A stretch of 64,000 bases of DNA from Citrobacter braakii (lineage in GTDB: Bacteria > Pseudomonadota > Gammaproteobacteria > Enterobacterales > Enterobacteriaceae), in contig NZ_NAEW01000002.1 in NCBI RefSeq assembly GCF_002075345.1, forward strand, positions 496,001 through 560,000, written 5' to 3'. Of the stretch, positions 32,324 through 43,760 are shown piece after piece. The position numbers and the translations under genes are program-made. Positions within the stretch are counted from its first letter, which is position 1; each line of letters begins with the position of its first letter. The notes beneath the pieces were generated by a model, which had not been told where the DNA came from, did no database searches, and worked only from the letters and a program-made list of their open reading frames with translations.

Positions 32324-33841
32324 TTACCCTTCGTTATGCATCTCGAGGTTTTCCGCTTCGTTCTGACGCAAAATTGCTTTGGCATCGTCATTACGCAGGG
32401 AGTCAAGGAAATCGAGATATTGCTGGTCGACGTCTTTGGTGACGTACACGCCATTAAACACTGAACATTCAAACTGCTGAATGTCCGGGTTCTCAGCGCG
32501 GACCGCTTCAATCAGATCGTTCAGATCCTGGAAGATAAGACCGTCTGCACCGATTATCTGGCGAATCTCGTCCACTTCGCGACCATGAGCAATCAGCTCC
32601 GTCGCCGTAGGCATATCGATACCATAAACGTTCGGGAAGCGAATTTCCGGGGCTGCAGAGGCAAGATACACTTTCTTCGCTCCGGCTTCACGCGCCATCT
32701 CGATAATCTGTTCCGAGGTGGTACCGCGCACGATGGAGTCATCCACCAGCAGCACGTTTTTATCACGGAATTCCGCACGGTTGGCGTTCAGCTTACGGCG
32801 CACGGATTTACGGCGCAGCTGCTGGCCGGGCATGATAAAGGTACGTCCCACGTAGCGGTTTTTCACAAAACCCTGACGGTACGGCTTACCGAGAATACGG
32901 GCAATTTCCAGCGCGATATCGCAGGAGGTTTCCGGAATCGGGATCACCACGTCAATGTCCAGATCTTCCCACTCGCGAGCAATTTTTTCGCCAAGCTTGG
33001 TACCCATATTTACACGGGCGCTGTAAACGGAAATCTTGTCGATAAAGGAGTCAGGACGTGCGAAGTAAACGTATTCAAACAGGCACGGATTGCTGACCGG
33101 GTTATCGGCACACTGGCGAGTAAACAGCTGACCTTTTTCGGTGATATACACCGCTTCGCCAGGTGCAACATCGCGCAGGAATTCAAAGCCCAGCGTATCC
33201 AGCGCCACGCTCTCGGAGGCTACCATATACTCGGTACGACCATCCCCGATATCGCGTTTACCCAGTACCAGCGGACGGATACCGTTAGGATCGCGGAAGG
33301 CAACCATACCGTGGCCGATAATCATCGCCACGCAGGCATAGGCGCCGCGGATCTGGCGGTTGGTTGCCGCAATAGCAGCAAAAATATTATCGGCTTCCAG
33401 CGGATAATGGCGGAAGTTATCCAGCTCGCTGGCGAAAATATTCAGCAGAATTTCAGAGTCTGAAGTGGTATTGATGTGGCGGCGCTTTTCTTCAAACAGC
33501 TTTTTACGCAGCTCATGCGCATTGGTCAGGTTGCCATTATGGGCAAGCGTGATGCCATACGGTGAGTTGACGTAAAAAGGTTGAGCTTCGGAGGCGCTGG
33601 AGCTGCCAGCCGTTGGGTAACGCACATGACCGATGCCCATATTGCCCTGCAAACGCTGCATATGGCGCGCTTCAAAAATATCGCTCACCATTCCGTTTGC
33701 TTTACGCAAGCGGAAGCAGTTGTTGGCATCAATGGTGATGATGCCTGCGGCATCCTGACCACGATGCTGGAGCACCGTTAACGCGTCATAAATCGACTGG
33801 TTTACCGGCATAACACCGGCGATACCGACAATACCGCACAT
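32324..33841 (-). CDS. purF: Amidophosphoribosyltransferase
   Basis: First committed step of purine synthesis: PRPP + glutamine to 5-phosphoribosylamine. It is 505 residues. The Ntn glutaminase nucleophile Cys follows the initiator Met (MCGIVGI), and the PRPP loop is [14 protein letters not shown] near residue 360. It is transcribed after cvpA (33-nt gap) from the PurR-controlled promoter upstream. Confidence 0.99.
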   Translation of the reverse strand: MCGIVGIAGVMPVNQSIYDALTVLQHRGQDAAGIITIDANNCFRLRKANGMVSDIFEARHMQRLQGNMGIGHVRYPTAGSSSASEAQPFYVNSPYGITLAHNGNLTNAHELRKKLFEEKRRHINTTSDSEILLNIFASELDNFRHYPLEADNIFAAIAATNRQIRGAYACVAMIIGHGMVAFRDPNGIRPLVLGKRDIGDGRTEYMVASESVALDTLGFEFLRDVAPGEAVYITEKGQLFTRQCADNPVSNPCLFEYVYFARPDSFIDKISVYSARVNMGTKLGEKIAREWEDLDIDVVIPIPETSCDIALEIARILGKPYRQGFVKNRYVGRTFIMPGQQLRRKSVRRKLNANRAEFRDKNVLLVDDSIVRGTTSEQIIEMAREAGAKKVYLASAAPEIRFPNVYGIDMPTATELIAHGREVDEIRQIIGADGLIFQDLNDLIEAVRAENPDIQQFECSVFNGVYVTKDVDQQYLDFLDSLRNDDAKAILRQNEAENLEMHNEG

Positions 33842-33874
33842 ACGTCTTTTCCTCGTTCAGCAACAACCCAAAGT

Positions 33875-34363
33875 TTATACTTTGGGCAAGAAACTTGACG
33901 AGCTTTGCAGATAGTCAAAGAACCATCTGATGATGAAACTGAACTGCGGGATCAGCTGCGACTTGCTCCAGTCTTCACTTTTCGACAGACCTGTAAAGGT
34001 ATCGAGAAAGAACAGTATGGCGGCGACGATCAGCGCTCCTCGCAGAGCACCAAAGCAGATCCCCAACACCCTGTCGGTACCCGACAGGCCTGTTTTCTCT
34101 ACCAGTTGGCCTATCACAAAGTTAACGATAGCGCCGACGATAAGTGTCGCGATAAACAGTATCGCGATAGCAATCCCATTTCGAACGAGTTCGTCTTCAA
34201 AGCCCGTAAACCAGACAGACAGGTAAGTGTAGTAATGGCTGGCGACAAAGAAAGCACAACCCCAAGTCACCAACGATAATGCTTCACGAACAAAGCCACG
34301 GATCAGGCTAACCAGACAGGAAAAACCAATCACCGCGATAATGGCGTAATCAATCCAGACCAT
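33875..34363 (-). CDS. cvpA: Colicin V production membrane protein CvpA
   Basis: Inner-membrane protein with four predicted helices, required for colicin V export/production and for bile/deoxycholate tolerance in some enterics; mechanism unknown. It is 162 residues. The start is MVWIDYAIIAV, chosen by homology; 43 upstream in-frame codons cross the PurR operator and cannot be coding. First gene of cvpA-purF. Confidence 0.96.
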   Translation of the reverse strand: MVWIDYAIIAVIGFSCLVSLIRGFVREALSLVTWGCAFFVASHYYTYLSVWFTGFEDELVRNGIAIAILFIATLIVGAIVNFVIGQLVEKTGLSGTDRVLGICFGALRGALIVAAILFFLDTFTGLSKSEDWSKSQLIPQFSFIIRWFFDYLQSSSSFLPKV

Positions 34364-34419
34364 AAGTGTCCCACGATTTAACGCCCTGTCGTCCTGTTCG
34401 GGGCGCATTCTAACAGAAA

Positions 34420-34435
34420 AAGAAAACGTTTGCGT
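34420..34435 (-). promoter_or_regulatory. PurR operator of cvpA-purF
   Basis: On the minus strand ACGCAAACGTTTTCTT is a perfect match to the PurR consensus ACGCAAACGTTTTCNT. It lies 57 nt upstream of cvpA, where E. coli has its purF operator. It predicts repression by PurR with hypoxanthine or guanine. Confidence 0.95.
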
Positions 34436-34517
34436 AGGGATTTCCTTTCCACGCGTAAATAAAAATGGCGCTGAAAAAATCTTCAACGCCATACCGTTTT
34501 ATGCCTCTTCGGGCACT

Positions 34518-34549
34518 GCCGGATAGCGGTAAAAACGCCCTATCCGGCC
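34518..34549. repeat. REP element downstream of dedD
   Basis: GCCGGATAGCG / CGCCCTATCCGGC palindrome between dedD and cvpA. It is a REP core and may also act as the 3' structure of the folC-dedD transcript. Confidence 0.75.
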
Positions 34550-34584
34550 TGAATTAAGAGCAGCGCCGTGAACAGCGCAATCCC

Positions 34585-35247
34585 TTAATTAGGGGTGTAC
34601 CCCATCACTACGCCACTCAGACCGGAGATCTTCTGCAGCTCGCCCAGCGAGTTCTTCAGCTTATCTTTGGAGGCGTCAGGTCCTACGAGAATACGGGTTA
34701 TTTTACCCTGCACCGGCGTTGACGGGGAAGTATATACCCGGAAGCCCGCGCCACGAAGTTTACCCACGATCTCATTGACCTTATCCGCATTTTTCAGCGC
34801 ACCGAGCTGTACAACGTACGCTTTGCCGGTTGGAGCTGGCGGTTCCACCGCGGCCGGTTTCGGCGCTGGAGCCGGTGCTGGCGTCGGAGCGACGGCAACC
34901 GGCTGCGGCTTCGGTTTGGGTTTCGGCTGTTCTACAGGCGCGGGGACAGGATCTAACTCCGCGCTGTTTGCCGTCGTCAAACGTGACGGATCCAACGATG
35001 GCGCGGCAGCATCGCCCGCGCGCACCTCTTCAGCCGCCCCTTCCGGTGGCTGCGTCGGCAGCGCCTGCGTGGCTGCAGGCATCATGTCTGGTTCATCGCG
35101 ATCGCCGGGTTTCGGCACCAGCGGGATCGCCGCAAACTCATCCTGATAATGCTTTTTCTGCCCGTCAAGCAGCCCGGGGAGCACAATCACCCCCAGCGCG
35201 ACCAGCACAATTGTGCCGACTAATCGATTCTGAAACTTACTCGCCAC
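34585..35247 (-). CDS. dedD: SPOR-domain cell division protein DedD
   Basis: Inner-membrane divisome protein that localises to the septum through its SPOR domain binding denuded peptidoglycan. It is 220 residues: one transmembrane helix at about 9-27, a Pro/Ala/Lys-rich linker (about 85-140, periplasmic) and the SPOR domain from about 142 (AYVVQLGALKNADKVNEI). It overlaps the folC 3' end by 11 nt. Confidence 0.96.
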   Translation of the reverse strand: MASKFQNRLVGTIVLVALGVIVLPGLLDGQKKHYQDEFAAIPLVPKPGDRDEPDMMPAATQALPTQPPEGAAEEVRAGDAAAPSLDPSRLTTANSAELDPVPAPVEQPKPKPKPQPVAVAPTPAPAPAPKPAAVEPPAPTGKAYVVQLGALKNADKVNEIVGKLRGAGFRVYTSPSTPVQGKITRILVGPDASKDKLKNSLGELQKISGLSGVVMGYTPN

Positions 35248-36505
35248 CGCTTCTCCCCACGTCTATCACTTCCATGACATGTGCGACAGTGTGAAACGAT
35301 CCACACACCAACACGGTATCTTCTGGCTTCGCCTCAGCTAGCGCCGCAGACCATGCCTGCGCCACGCTGTCATAGGCGTAGCCTTTGCCCAGATGCTCCA
35401 GCAGTTGTTCTGCAGTAGCACCACGCGGCCCTTCCAGGGGCGCACAGTACCAGGCGTCAACCACGCTTTTTAACCAGGCTAACGTACCGGCAATATCTTT
35501 ATCATGTAGCATACCGATAACCGCAAGTACACGCCCGCTTTTCACTAATTTTTTCAGACGGCCGGTCAGATACTCCGCCGCATGCGGGTTATGGGCAACA
35601 TCAAAAATCACCCGCGGCGACTCGCTCACAATCTGGAAGCGCCCCGGTAAAATCGCCTGTTCAATACCGTCACGAATGGCCTGCTCGCTGACGTTCAGCC
35701 CGCTTGCGCGCAGTGCTGCCAGTGCGGTCGCGGCGTTAGGTTGTGGGACCTGCGGCAACGGCAGGTGCGCCAACGTGCCGTGATCGTCCGTAAAGGACCA
35801 GTCGTTCTCCGTGACCACATAGCGCCAGTCCACGCCGCAGCGTTGCAAAATCGCCCCGCTCTCTTGCGCAACATCGGCGATGGTGTAGGGCATTTCCGGC
35901 TCGCCGACGATAGCCGGTTTCTCTGCACGGAAAATTCCCGCCTTCTCACGACCAATGCTTTCGCGATCCGGGCCCAGCCAGTCAGTATGGTCAAGCGCAA
36001 TGCTGGTGACCACCGCAACATCGGCATCCACGATATTGGTCGCGTCAAGGCGACCGCCTAACCCAACTTCCAGGATGACGACATCCAGTTGGGCCTGTTT
36101 AAACAGCCAGAGCGCCGATAACGTGCCGTATTCAAAGTAGGTCAGGGAAATATCGCCACGCGCGTCTTCAATCTCAGCAAACGAGGCGGTATGCGCTGAT
36201 TCCGGCAGTTCACGTCCCTGCACGCGTACGCGTTCCGTGTAGCGTACCAGATGCGGCGAACTGTAAACGCCAACTTTATAACCTGCTGCGGTCAGCACAG
36301 ATTCCAGCGTACGGCAGGTTGTGCCTTTCCCGTTGGTTCCCGCCACCGTAAAAACAAATGGCGCGGGTTTCAACACACCCAGTTTGCGCGCCACCTGACT
36401 TACGCGTTCCAGGCCGAGATCGATGGTTTTACTGTGCAGGTTTTCCAGATAAGAAAGCCACGATGCCAGGGGCGACGCGGCTTGAGGAATACGTTTATTG
36501 TCCAT
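35237..36505 (-). CDS. folC: Dihydrofolate/folylpolyglutamate synthase FolC
   Basis: Bifunctional Mur-ligase-fold enzyme adding Glu to dihydropteroate and to folates. It is 422 residues. The ATP P-loop VAGTNGKGTTCRTL is near residue 50, then LDHTDWLG and the C-terminal ligase motif FDVAHNPHA. I start at MDNKRIPQAASP, where homology with E. coli (M-IIKRTPQAASP) begins; the upstream frame runs through the accD terminator. It overlaps dedD. Confidence 0.96.
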   Translation of the reverse strand: MDNKRIPQAASPLASWLSYLENLHSKTIDLGLERVSQVARKLGVLKPAPFVFTVAGTNGKGTTCRTLESVLTAAGYKVGVYSSPHLVRYTERVRVQGRELPESAHTASFAEIEDARGDISLTYFEYGTLSALWLFKQAQLDVVILEVGLGGRLDATNIVDADVAVVTSIALDHTDWLGPDRESIGREKAGIFRAEKPAIVGEPEMPYTIADVAQESGAILQRCGVDWRYVVTENDWSFTDDHGTLAHLPLPQVPQPNAATALAALRASGLNVSEQAIRDGIEQAILPGRFQIVSESPRVIFDVAHNPHAAEYLTGRLKKLVKSGRVLAVIGMLHDKDIAGTLAWLKSVVDAWYCAPLEGPRGATAEQLLEHLGKGYAYDSVAQAWSAALAEAKPEDTVLVCGSFHTVAHVMEVIDVGRSGGE

Positions 36506-36537
36506 GATGGCTGTAGATTCTTTACGTTGAGAAAAGC

Positions 36538-36570
36538 AAAAGGGCAGCACCAACCGGCCTGCCCTTTTTT
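36538..36570 (-). terminator. Terminator of accD
   Basis: AAAAGGGCAG / CTGCCCTTTT stem with an 11-nt loop between accD and folC on the minus strand, ending in a CCCTTTT run. It separates the two transcription units at least partly. Confidence 0.75.
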
Positions 36571-36697
36571 ACACGTTGTTTTTCACATTGCAGATGCGTT
36601 GGCTGTGCTCGCTCACCCGAATCACTTACCTGTGTAAGCTCATCGGGATCAACTCTCTTATCGCCTGCCTGCAACCCGAAACCCATAGAGTAAACTA

Positions 36698-37612
36698 TCA
36701 GGCCTCTGATTCCTGATCGGGAACCGGAGGTACCACCTCGCCTTCACGCGGCTCATCCGGATTCGGCGTAGGAAGATTCATCAGCTTCGCCAGAATGCTT
36801 GCCAGTTTCAGGCGCATTTCCGGACGGCGGACGATCATATCGATAGCGCCTTTTTCAATCAGGAACTCGCTACGCTGGAATCCCGGCGGCAGTTTCTCAC
36901 GTACGGTTTGCTCGATAACACGCGGACCAGCAAAGCCGATCAGTGCTTTCGGTTCTGCAATATTGAGATCGCCCAGCATCGCGAAGCTAGCAGAAACACC
37001 GCCCATTGTTGGGTCGGTCAGTACAGAAATATACGGTAAACCGCGTTCCTGCATTTTCGCCAGCGCAGCAGAGGTTTTCGCCATCTGCATCAGAGACATC
37101 AGCGCTTCCTGCATACGCGCCCCGCCAGAAGCGGAGAAGCAGATCAGCGGACAGTTATCTTCCAGCGCCTGCTCAACGGCACGGACAAAACGCGCGCCGA
37201 CCACAGAGCCCATGGAGCCGCCCATAAACGCGAACTCGAATGCAGCAGCAACGACCGGCATACCGTGCAGCGTGCCTTTCATTACCACCAGCGCATCTTT
37301 CTCGCCAGTTTCTTTCTGCGCAGAAGCCAGTCTGTCTTTGTACTTTTTGGAGTCACGAAACTTCAGCACATCTTTCGGCTCAAGCTCGCTACCCAGTTCC
37401 ACAAGAGAACCTTCATCTAACAGGCTATGCAGGCGATTGCGCGCCGACATGCGCATATGATGGTCACACTTCGGACAGACCTCAAGATTACGTTCCAGCT
37501 CAGCACGGTATAAAACCTGACCGCAGCTATCACACTTGGTCCACACCCCTTCAGGAATGCTTGCCTTGCGGGTGGGAGTAATGTTGCTTTTAATTCGTTC
37601 AATCCAGCTCAT
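36698..37612 (-). CDS. accD: Acetyl-CoA carboxylase carboxyltransferase subunit beta
   Basis: Beta subunit of the carboxyltransferase that, with AccA, transfers CO2 from biotin to acetyl-CoA for fatty-acid synthesis. It is 304 residues. An N-terminal Zn ribbon CDSCGQ ... CPKCDHH (Cys27, 30, 46, 49), which also binds mRNA in E. coli, precedes the crotonase-like domain with ASGGARMQE. Confidence 0.98.
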   Translation of the reverse strand: MSWIERIKSNITPTRKASIPEGVWTKCDSCGQVLYRAELERNLEVCPKCDHHMRMSARNRLHSLLDEGSLVELGSELEPKDVLKFRDSKKYKDRLASAQKETGEKDALVVMKGTLHGMPVVAAAFEFAFMGGSMGSVVGARFVRAVEQALEDNCPLICFSASGGARMQEALMSLMQMAKTSAALAKMQERGLPYISVLTDPTMGGVSASFAMLGDLNIAEPKALIGFAGPRVIEQTVREKLPPGFQRSEFLIEKGAIDMIVRRPEMRLKLASILAKLMNLPTPNPDEPREGEVVPPVPDQESEA

Positions 37613-37761
37613 TGGTGACCTTTCTGCCTGAACCCTAGTCAGCTTTGTTATAAGGGGCGCATAATGCCATTTTTGCCCCTAACAGACCATGAATGTTGCA
37701 CATTAAAACATAACAGCCCGAAACTTTGGATAAAAAAGTGGTCGAACCGCTGAGTTACTTT

Positions 37762-38421
37762 CTATTTTGCAGCCCGTGACGCAGCGCGTTTATGGCGAAT
37801 CACTTCAATTATGCCCGGCAATACGGAAAGGACGATGATCGCCACAATCAGTAATTTCAGGTTTTCCTGAACGATCGGCAGATCGCCGAACAGATAGCCT
37901 GCATAGGTGAACAGCAATACCCACAGCAGCGCGCCTGCGACGTTATACATCGCAAAATGACGGTAGGACATGTGCCCCATACCGGCAACAAACGGTGCAA
38001 ATGTACGCACAATAGGTACGAAACGCGCGAGGATAATCGTTTTGCCGCCATGACGCTCGTAGAACGCATGGGTTTTATCCAGGTAACTGCGACGGAAAAT
38101 TTTAGAGTTCGGGTTACTGAAGAGTTTTTCACCGAACAAACGGCCAATCGTGTAGTTCACCGCATCGCCGATAATCGCCGCCACAATCATCAACATCACC
38201 ATCAGATGAACATTGAGATCGTTAGTTGGCAGCGCAGAAAGCGCGCCAGCGACAAACAGCAGCGAGTCTCCCGGCAGGAACGGCGTCACCACCAGCCCGG
38301 TTTCGCAGAACAGGATCAGAAACAGAATCGCGTATACCCAGATACCGTATTCCGCAACCAGCTCCGCCAGATGCACATCAATGTGCAGGATAAAATCGAT
38401 AAGAAAGTAAATCAGGTCCAT
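37762..38421 (-). CDS. dedA: DedA-family membrane protein
   Basis: Polytopic inner-membrane protein of the DedA (VTT) family, thought to move lipids such as undecaprenyl phosphate or act as a proton-coupled flippase; family members are needed for envelope integrity. It is 219 residues. Conserved motifs: the acidic [17 protein letters not shown] and the basic [23 protein letters not shown] (split across the family signature F-R-P-R-G). It ends in a basic tail. Confidence 0.96.
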   Translation of the reverse strand: MDLIYFLIDFILHIDVHLAELVAEYGIWVYAILFLILFCETGLVVTPFLPGDSLLFVAGALSALPTNDLNVHLMVMLMIVAAIIGDAVNYTIGRLFGEKLFSNPNSKIFRRSYLDKTHAFYERHGGKTIILARFVPIVRTFAPFVAGMGHMSYRHFAMYNVAGALLWVLLFTYAGYLFGDLPIVQENLKLLIVAIIVLSVLPGIIEVIRHKRAASRAAK

Positions 38422-38445
38422 AGTTTTGCCTTTATACGACTCAAA

Positions 38446-39258
38446 TTAGTCCGCCAGAAATAGCGGGCCCATAGGCGGTTTTGGCAGGTCGAACCGTTCC
38501 GGGTAATCTACTGCAACCAGATACAATCCTTCCGCTTTCGCCGTTGCCGCTGCCAGCGTTCTGTCCTTCGCCGCTAGCAGTTCTGCTATCCAGCTCTCCG
38601 GCTGGTTGTTGGCACCTACTTCCATCAGGCTGCCGACAATATTCCTGACCATATGATGTACAAAGGCATTCGCTTTAATATCCACCACCACATATGCACC
38701 AAAACGTTCAACGTTAATGTGCATCACGTTACGCCACGGTGTGCGCGACTGACACTGCACCGCCCGAAACGAAGTAAAATCATTTTCGCCAATCAAACAC
38801 TGGGCCGCACGATGCATACGCTCAGCGTCCAGCGGTTCATAGTAATGGGTTACCCCTTTACCTAAAACCGCAGGGCGCAACCGATGATTGTAGATGATGT
38901 AGCGATAACGGCGAGCCGTGGCGCTAAATCGGGCATGGAAATCATCGGGTACAGCTTTCACCCAGCGCACAGCAATGTCACCAGGTAAATTCGCATTTAC
39001 CCCCAGTGTCCAGGCTGCATCTTTACGCTGGGCAGTCGTTTCAAAGTGCACGACCTGCCCTGTGCCATGAACGCCCGCATCCGTGCGTCCCGCACAAAAG
39101 ACAGTGATGCGTTCATTCGCCACCTGAGAGAGCGCTTTTTCCAGTTTTTCCTGAACGCTACGCACTTCGTTCTGGCGCTGCCAGCCATAATATTTGCTGC
39201 CGTCATACTCAATGCCCAGCGCAATTTTATGGGTTGACGGCTGTTGCAGGTCAGACAT
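38446..39258 (-). CDS. truA: tRNA pseudouridine(38-40) synthase TruA
   Basis: Isomerises uridines 38-40 in the anticodon stem-loop of many tRNAs. It is 270 residues. The catalytic Asp lies in [14 protein letters not shown], with the RRYRYIIYN and [10 protein letters not shown] motifs. The start overlaps the usg stop by one base (TAATG), so it is translationally coupled in pdxB-usg-truA, as in E. coli where the gene was called hisT. Confidence 0.98.
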   Translation of the reverse strand: MSDLQQPSTHKIALGIEYDGSKYYGWQRQNEVRSVQEKLEKALSQVANERITVFCAGRTDAGVHGTGQVVHFETTAQRKDAAWTLGVNANLPGDIAVRWVKAVPDDFHARFSATARRYRYIIYNHRLRPAVLGKGVTHYYEPLDAERMHRAAQCLIGENDFTSFRAVQCQSRTPWRNVMHINVERFGAYVVVDIKANAFVHHMVRNIVGSLMEVGANNQPESWIAELLAAKDRTLAAATAKAEGLYLVAVDYPERFDLPKPPMGPLFLAD

Positions 39259-40271
39259 TAGTACAGGTACTCCTGCACCAGTTTTTCCGCAATTTTTACC
39301 GCCATCAACGCACCGCCAAAGCGTACGTTGTCTGCCACAGACCAGAACTGAACCTGTTCCGGCATCCCATAATCGTTATGCACACAGCCAACTGAAAGGT
39401 GCGGAGTACCTGACGCATCGCCAACCTGCGTCGGGATATAGGTCTCTTCTGACAACACTACGTCCTCACCGCGTGAAAACGCATCGCGTGCTTCTTCCGC
39501 CGCCAACGGACGCAGAGCTTCAAAATTCACCATCTGTGCGTGGCCATAAAATACCGGCGACTGCACGATGCTGGCGGAGATAAGTAGCCCGTCGTCCTGC
39601 ATAATTTTGCGCACTTCATCGACGATACGGCGCTCTTCGCGCACGCTACCTTCGCGATCCGGCAGCAGCGGCAGCATGTTGAACGCCAGCTGACGGCCAA
39701 AGAAATCGTCATCGTCAATCGGGATGCCGTTCAGTAGTTTCGCGCTCTGTCCGGCAAGCGCATCTACGGCTTTTTTACCGTGAGCGGAAGCGGAAATAAT
39801 ATTGGTCACCGTAATACGTGACAGCCCGCCGTCATCAATTAGCGGCTTCAGCGCAGACAGCAGTTGGCTGGTCAGGCTGGAAGGGACCGCAATCACATTG
39901 CGGTTGCGGTAATCCGCCAGTACGAACGGGTTAACGTCCGGAACCACCAGCGGAACGTCCGGCTCAAGCGCGAACAGGCCACTGCTGTCGATAACCAGGC
40001 AACCGGCATTGGTCGCTTCTTCCACCCATGCGGCGGTGGCTTCAGCGCCCGCAACAAAAAATGCCAGTTGCGCCTGCGTCCAGTCAAAGTCTACAACGTC
40101 CTGAACAAGGACCGATTTACCGTTAAAACGCAGATGCTCACCTGCGCTTTCATTACGCGCCAGCGCATAAATTTCACCGACCGGGAACTGGCGTTCAGCC
40201 AGCGTATCGAGCAGGGCTTCGCCTACGGCGCCCGTTGCGCCCAGAATGGCAATATTCCAGCCTTCAGACAT
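39258..40271 (-). CDS. usg: Aspartate-semialdehyde dehydrogenase paralogue Usg
   Basis: Member of the ASADH family without established activity. It is 337 residues. The N-terminal Rossmann NADP loop [14 protein letters not shown] is intact. Where ASADH has the nucleophile in N-P-N-C-T, this protein reads VPSSLTSQL, so the catalytic Cys is absent. It is probably non-catalytic, or altered in chemistry, as for E. coli Usg. It sits between pdxB and truA; no autonomous role is known. Confidence 0.95.
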   Translation of the reverse strand: MSEGWNIAILGATGAVGEALLDTLAERQFPVGEIYALARNESAGEHLRFNGKSVLVQDVVDFDWTQAQLAFFVAGAEATAAWVEEATNAGCLVIDSSGLFALEPDVPLVVPDVNPFVLADYRNRNVIAVPSSLTSQLLSALKPLIDDGGLSRITVTNIISASAHGKKAVDALAGQSAKLLNGIPIDDDDFFGRQLAFNMLPLLPDREGSVREERRIVDEVRKIMQDDGLLISASIVQSPVFYGHAQMVNFEALRPLAAEEARDAFSRGEDVVLSEETYIPTQVGDASGTPHLSVGCVHNDYGMPEQVQFWSVADNVRFGGALMAVKIAEKLVQEYLY

Positions 40272-40338
40272 GGTGATTTACTCCAGAAATACGTAAGCGT
40301 CCCTGTCGCATTATTCGACAGGGAGCATTAAGAAGACA

Positions 40339-41475
40339 TTAATGTGCCGGGTGATAAACAGCGTTAAAACCCAGCTTACACAGCAAGGCAGCAGCCGTTG
40401 CGTCGTCACACATCACGTATAAAGACGACCATTCACGGCGCTCAAGATAATTTTTACGCAGCTTATCAAACTCACCCGGAATTCCAGCGACTTTACGCAG
40501 CGGCGCATCATCGCGGCGCACATCATACACTAAATGCACCAGCCTTTTCAGCGTTGGCTGATCTAACGGGCCATGCAGAGTGATACGACCAAATTCCGGC
40601 GCAGGTAACAGGGTATTGAGCGCAACGTGTTGTTCGCGACCAATAAACTTGCTAAAAGCCTCAAAGACCTGCGTGGTGCCGCGCGCTTTTCCTTCCAGGG
40701 TATACCCGGCAATGTGCGCCGTGCCGATATCGGCTTTCTCCAGCAATGCCACATTGAGATCCGGCTCCCCTTCCCAGACATCCAGCACGACGCTCAGCGA
40801 CTGCCCGGCATTCAATCGGTTCAGCAATGCCGTATTGTCGATGACCGGCCCGCGGCAGGCGTTGATCACAATGGTGCCCGGCTTCAGCCGGCTAATCAGC
40901 GCATCATCTGCCAGGTGCAGCGTTTTGTACGGTCCGTCTTTAAACAGCGGCGTATGGAAAGTCAACACATCGGCTTGCTCTACCAGTTCGTCCAGCGAGC
41001 GGAAATCTCCCTCGTCACCGCGATCGGCTCGCGGCGGATCGCACAGCAGCGTGCGGATCCCCAGTGCTTCCAGACGTGCCTGCAAACGGCCGCCCACATT
41101 GCCCACGCCTACGATGCCTACGGTACGATCACGTAACGCAAACCCGTCGCGCTCCGCCAGCATCAGCAACGCTGAAAAAACATATTCTACGACCGCAATC
41201 GCGTTACAGCCGGGCGCTGCGGAAAAGCCGATCTTCGACTGCGCAAGCCAGGCTTCATCCACATGGTCCGTGCCTGCGGTTGCCGTGCCGACAAATTGAA
41301 CCGGTTTTCCGCTAAGCAGTGATTCATTTACTTTCGTCACCGAGCGCACCATTAAGGCATCCGCATCATCCAGTTCGGCAACGGGAATCGGGCGACCGGG
41401 AACCGCTTTGACCTCCCCCAAACGACTGAACAGTTCGCGGGCATAGGGCATATTTTCATCAACGAGGATTTTCAC
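40339..41475 (-). CDS. pdxB: Erythronate-4-phosphate dehydrogenase
   Basis: NAD-dependent 2-hydroxyacid dehydrogenase of the DXP-dependent pyridoxal phosphate pathway, oxidising 4-phosphoerythronate. It is 378 residues. The NAD motif is [14 protein letters not shown], the catalytic Arg is in [10 protein letters not shown], the Glu in DVWEGEP and the His in GTAHIAGYT. The C-terminal ~90 residues form the PdxB-specific dimerisation domain. First gene of pdxB-usg-truA, divergent from flk. Confidence 0.98.
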   Translation of the reverse strand: MKILVDENMPYARELFSRLGEVKAVPGRPIPVAELDDADALMVRSVTKVNESLLSGKPVQFVGTATAGTDHVDEAWLAQSKIGFSAAPGCNAIAVVEYVFSALLMLAERDGFALRDRTVGIVGVGNVGGRLQARLEALGIRTLLCDPPRADRGDEGDFRSLDELVEQADVLTFHTPLFKDGPYKTLHLADDALISRLKPGTIVINACRGPVIDNTALLNRLNAGQSLSVVLDVWEGEPDLNVALLEKADIGTAHIAGYTLEGKARGTTQVFEAFSKFIGREQHVALNTLLPAPEFGRITLHGPLDQPTLKRLVHLVYDVRRDDAPLRKVAGIPGEFDKLRKNYLERREWSSLYVMCDDATAAALLCKLGFNAVYHPAH

Positions 41476-41580
41476 GTCTTTCGCACCTGTTTGAGAACGA
41501 GAGTTAACCGGGCAAGTGTGCCATAATCTCGCCGCCAGGCATACTGCGAGACCTGGTCAGCACAGATTTAAGGAACAGAG

Positions 41581-42585
41581 ATGATGCAGCCCATTTCAGG
41601 TACACCCGCACGCCCTCCCGGCGAAGGCCAAAATGCCCCTTCTGCTGCGGGTGAACAACCGTTATCCACACAACAACGTACCGTGCTGGAACGACTGATT
41701 ACCCGTCTGATTTCACTCACCCAACAGCAAAGCGCCGAGGTGTGGGCCGGAATGAAGCACGATCTGGGCGTCAAAAGTGATACGCCGCTGCAATCACGTC
41801 ACTTTCCTGCCGCGGAGCAAAACCTGAATCAGCGGCTGGGTGTTGCTCAGCAAAATCATGCTAATCGTCAGGTTCTCTCACAGCTCACTGAATTACTGAG
41901 TCAGGGAAATAACCGCCAGGCGGTAAGTGATTTTATCCGTCAGCAGTATGGGCAAACGGCGCTCAGCCAGCTCACGCCTGAGCAGTTGAAGAACGTGCTC
42001 ACGCTGCTGCAACAAGGGCAGCTTTCTATACCGCAACCGCAACAGCGCCCGGCCACCGATCGTCCGTTATTACCCGCAGAGCACAATACGCTGAACCAGT
42101 TGGTTACCAAACTGGCGGCGGCTACGGGAGAGTCAGGTAAGATGATCTGGCAGTCAATGTTAGAGCTGTCTGGCGTAAAAAGCGGTGAGCTGATCCCCGC
42201 CAAACAGTTTACTCATCTGGTCACCTGGCTGCAGGCGCGCCAGACGCTCAGCCTGCAAAGCGCCCCGACGCTACAAACGCTCCAGGCGGCCCTGAAGCTG
42301 CCATTAGAGCCGAATGAGCTGACGGCAATAAAAGAGTACGCGCAGCAGACGTATCAGATCCAACCGCAAACGATTCTGACCACAGTGCAAGTGCAGGACT
42401 TGCTGAATCAAATCTTCCTGCGCCGCGTAGAACGGGAACGCGAGCTTAACGATCCGCGCCATCTTCAGCCTATTTACAGCCCGTTCGCGCCGATGATTGA
42501 AACGGTAAAATCTCTGTCGGCACGACCGGGACTGCTGTTTGTCGCGTTAATGATCGCATTAGCCATTTTCTGGCTGGCCGCTTAA
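41581..42585 (+). CDS. flk: Flagella biosynthesis regulator Flk (RflH)
   Basis: Inner-membrane-anchored protein that in Salmonella prevents premature export of FlgM before hook completion. It is 334 residues: a Pro/Gln-rich cytoplasmic body with repeated QQ-rich helices, and a single C-terminal transmembrane helix (about 312-332, [17 protein letters not shown]). A double ATG opens the gene. Its stop overlaps the convergent yfcJ stop (TTAA). No flagellar gene is in this window. Confidence 0.93.
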   Translation: MMQPISGTPARPPGEGQNAPSAAGEQPLSTQQRTVLERLITRLISLTQQQSAEVWAGMKHDLGVKSDTPLQSRHFPAAEQNLNQRLGVAQQNHANRQVLSQLTELLSQGNNRQAVSDFIRQQYGQTALSQLTPEQLKNVLTLLQQGQLSIPQPQQRPATDRPLLPAEHNTLNQLVTKLAAATGESGKMIWQSMLELSGVKSGELIPAKQFTHLVTWLQARQTLSLQSAPTLQTLQAALKLPLEPNELTAIKEYAQQTYQIQPQTILTTVQVQDLLNQIFLRRVERERELNDPRHLQPIYSPFAPMIETVKSLSARPGLLFVALMIALAIFWLAA

Positions 42586-43760
42586 CCTTTGCGCAGCGTA
42601 AGCAGCGTCACGACAATCCCCACCACGGCGGATATCGCTCCGGCAAGGAATACCGAGGGATAACCGTACGCGGTGGCCAGCACCCCGGCGACCGGGCCGC
42701 TTATGCCGTAGGAGATATCCTGAAACGCGGCGTAACCGCCCAGCGCCGTACCGCGAACCTGCGCGGGCACTCGCTTCACAACCTCTACGCCCAATGCCGG
42801 GAAGATAAGCGAACACCCTGCCCCGGTTAGTGCCGCCCCGAGCAGCGCAATCCATGCTGATGGGGCCTGCCACAGCAGAATCAGTCCCGCGGTTTCAACC
42901 AGTAAGGAGACAACGGCTACCTTCACGCCTCCGAACCGATCCGGCATCCAGCCAAACAGAATGCGCATCAACACAAACGCCCCGCCAAACGCGGTCAGGG
43001 TGAACCCCGCCATCGTCCAGCCGTTGCTGACAAAATAGAGTGAAATAAACGTACCGATCACCGCAAAGCCAACGCCCTGCAGCGCCAGGCCCAGGCCCGG
43101 TTTCCAGATAAGCCCTACCACGCTCCATAACGAAGGGCGTTCTCCTGCATGAGCAGGCACTTTGCGAACGGTGCCGTTGAATGCCCATGCCAGCAGCGGT
43201 AATACCATTGTCGTTCCCGCCAGCGCCGCGAAGCCAAAGTGGCTATGGATCAGCAAGCCCAGCGGCGCACCGGCGGCCAGCGCACCGTAAATCGCCATCC
43301 CGTTCCACGACATCACCTTACCCGAGCGTGTTGGACCGACCAGCCCAAGCCCCCAGGTCAGCGTTCCGGTGAGCAGTTGGCTTTCGCCAAAACCAAGGAT
43401 CAAACGCCCGACGATTAACAATGCAAATTTTACAGGGACAGAAACAGGCAATAGCGCGGCTAACAGCCACGCCGCGCCCGCCAACCCACAGGCAAACATC
43501 CCCTGTAGCGCCGAACGTTTGGCGCCATATTGATCGGCTAAGCGCCCAGCGTAGCCGCGCGTTAATACCGTTGCCAGAAACTGTACGCCTACGGCGATAC
43601 CAACCATGGTGTTGCCATAGCCCAGCTCCTGATGCACAAACAGAGGAATAACGGGCAAAGGTAGACCGACCGTCATATAGGTCAGGAAAACTGCAAAAGC
43701 GATACGAAACAGCGAAAAGTTCGCCGAAGGTGTTTTTTCTTGTTGGGTTACAGCTGTCAT
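42582..43760 (-). CDS. yfcJ: MFS transporter YfcJ
   Basis: Major facilitator superfamily protein of the YhhS/YfcJ family, 12 helices, 392 residues as in E. coli. Substrate unknown; related YhhS-type proteins are linked to arabinose or glyphosate efflux. The loop 2-3 motif reads [14 protein letters not shown], a good MFS signature. It converges on flk and is the last core gene before the variable patch. Confidence 0.92.
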   Translation of the reverse strand: MTAVTQQEKTPSANFSLFRIAFAVFLTYMTVGLPLPVIPLFVHQELGYGNTMVGIAVGVQFLATVLTRGYAGRLADQYGAKRSALQGMFACGLAGAAWLLAALLPVSVPVKFALLIVGRLILGFGESQLLTGTLTWGLGLVGPTRSGKVMSWNGMAIYGALAAGAPLGLLIHSHFGFAALAGTTMVLPLLAWAFNGTVRKVPAHAGERPSLWSVVGLIWKPGLGLALQGVGFAVIGTFISLYFVSNGWTMAGFTLTAFGGAFVLMRILFGWMPDRFGGVKVAVVSLLVETAGLILLWQAPSAWIALLGAALTGAGCSLIFPALGVEVVKRVPAQVRGTALGGYAAFQDISYGISGPVAGVLATAYGYPSVFLAGAISAVVGIVVTLLTLRKG

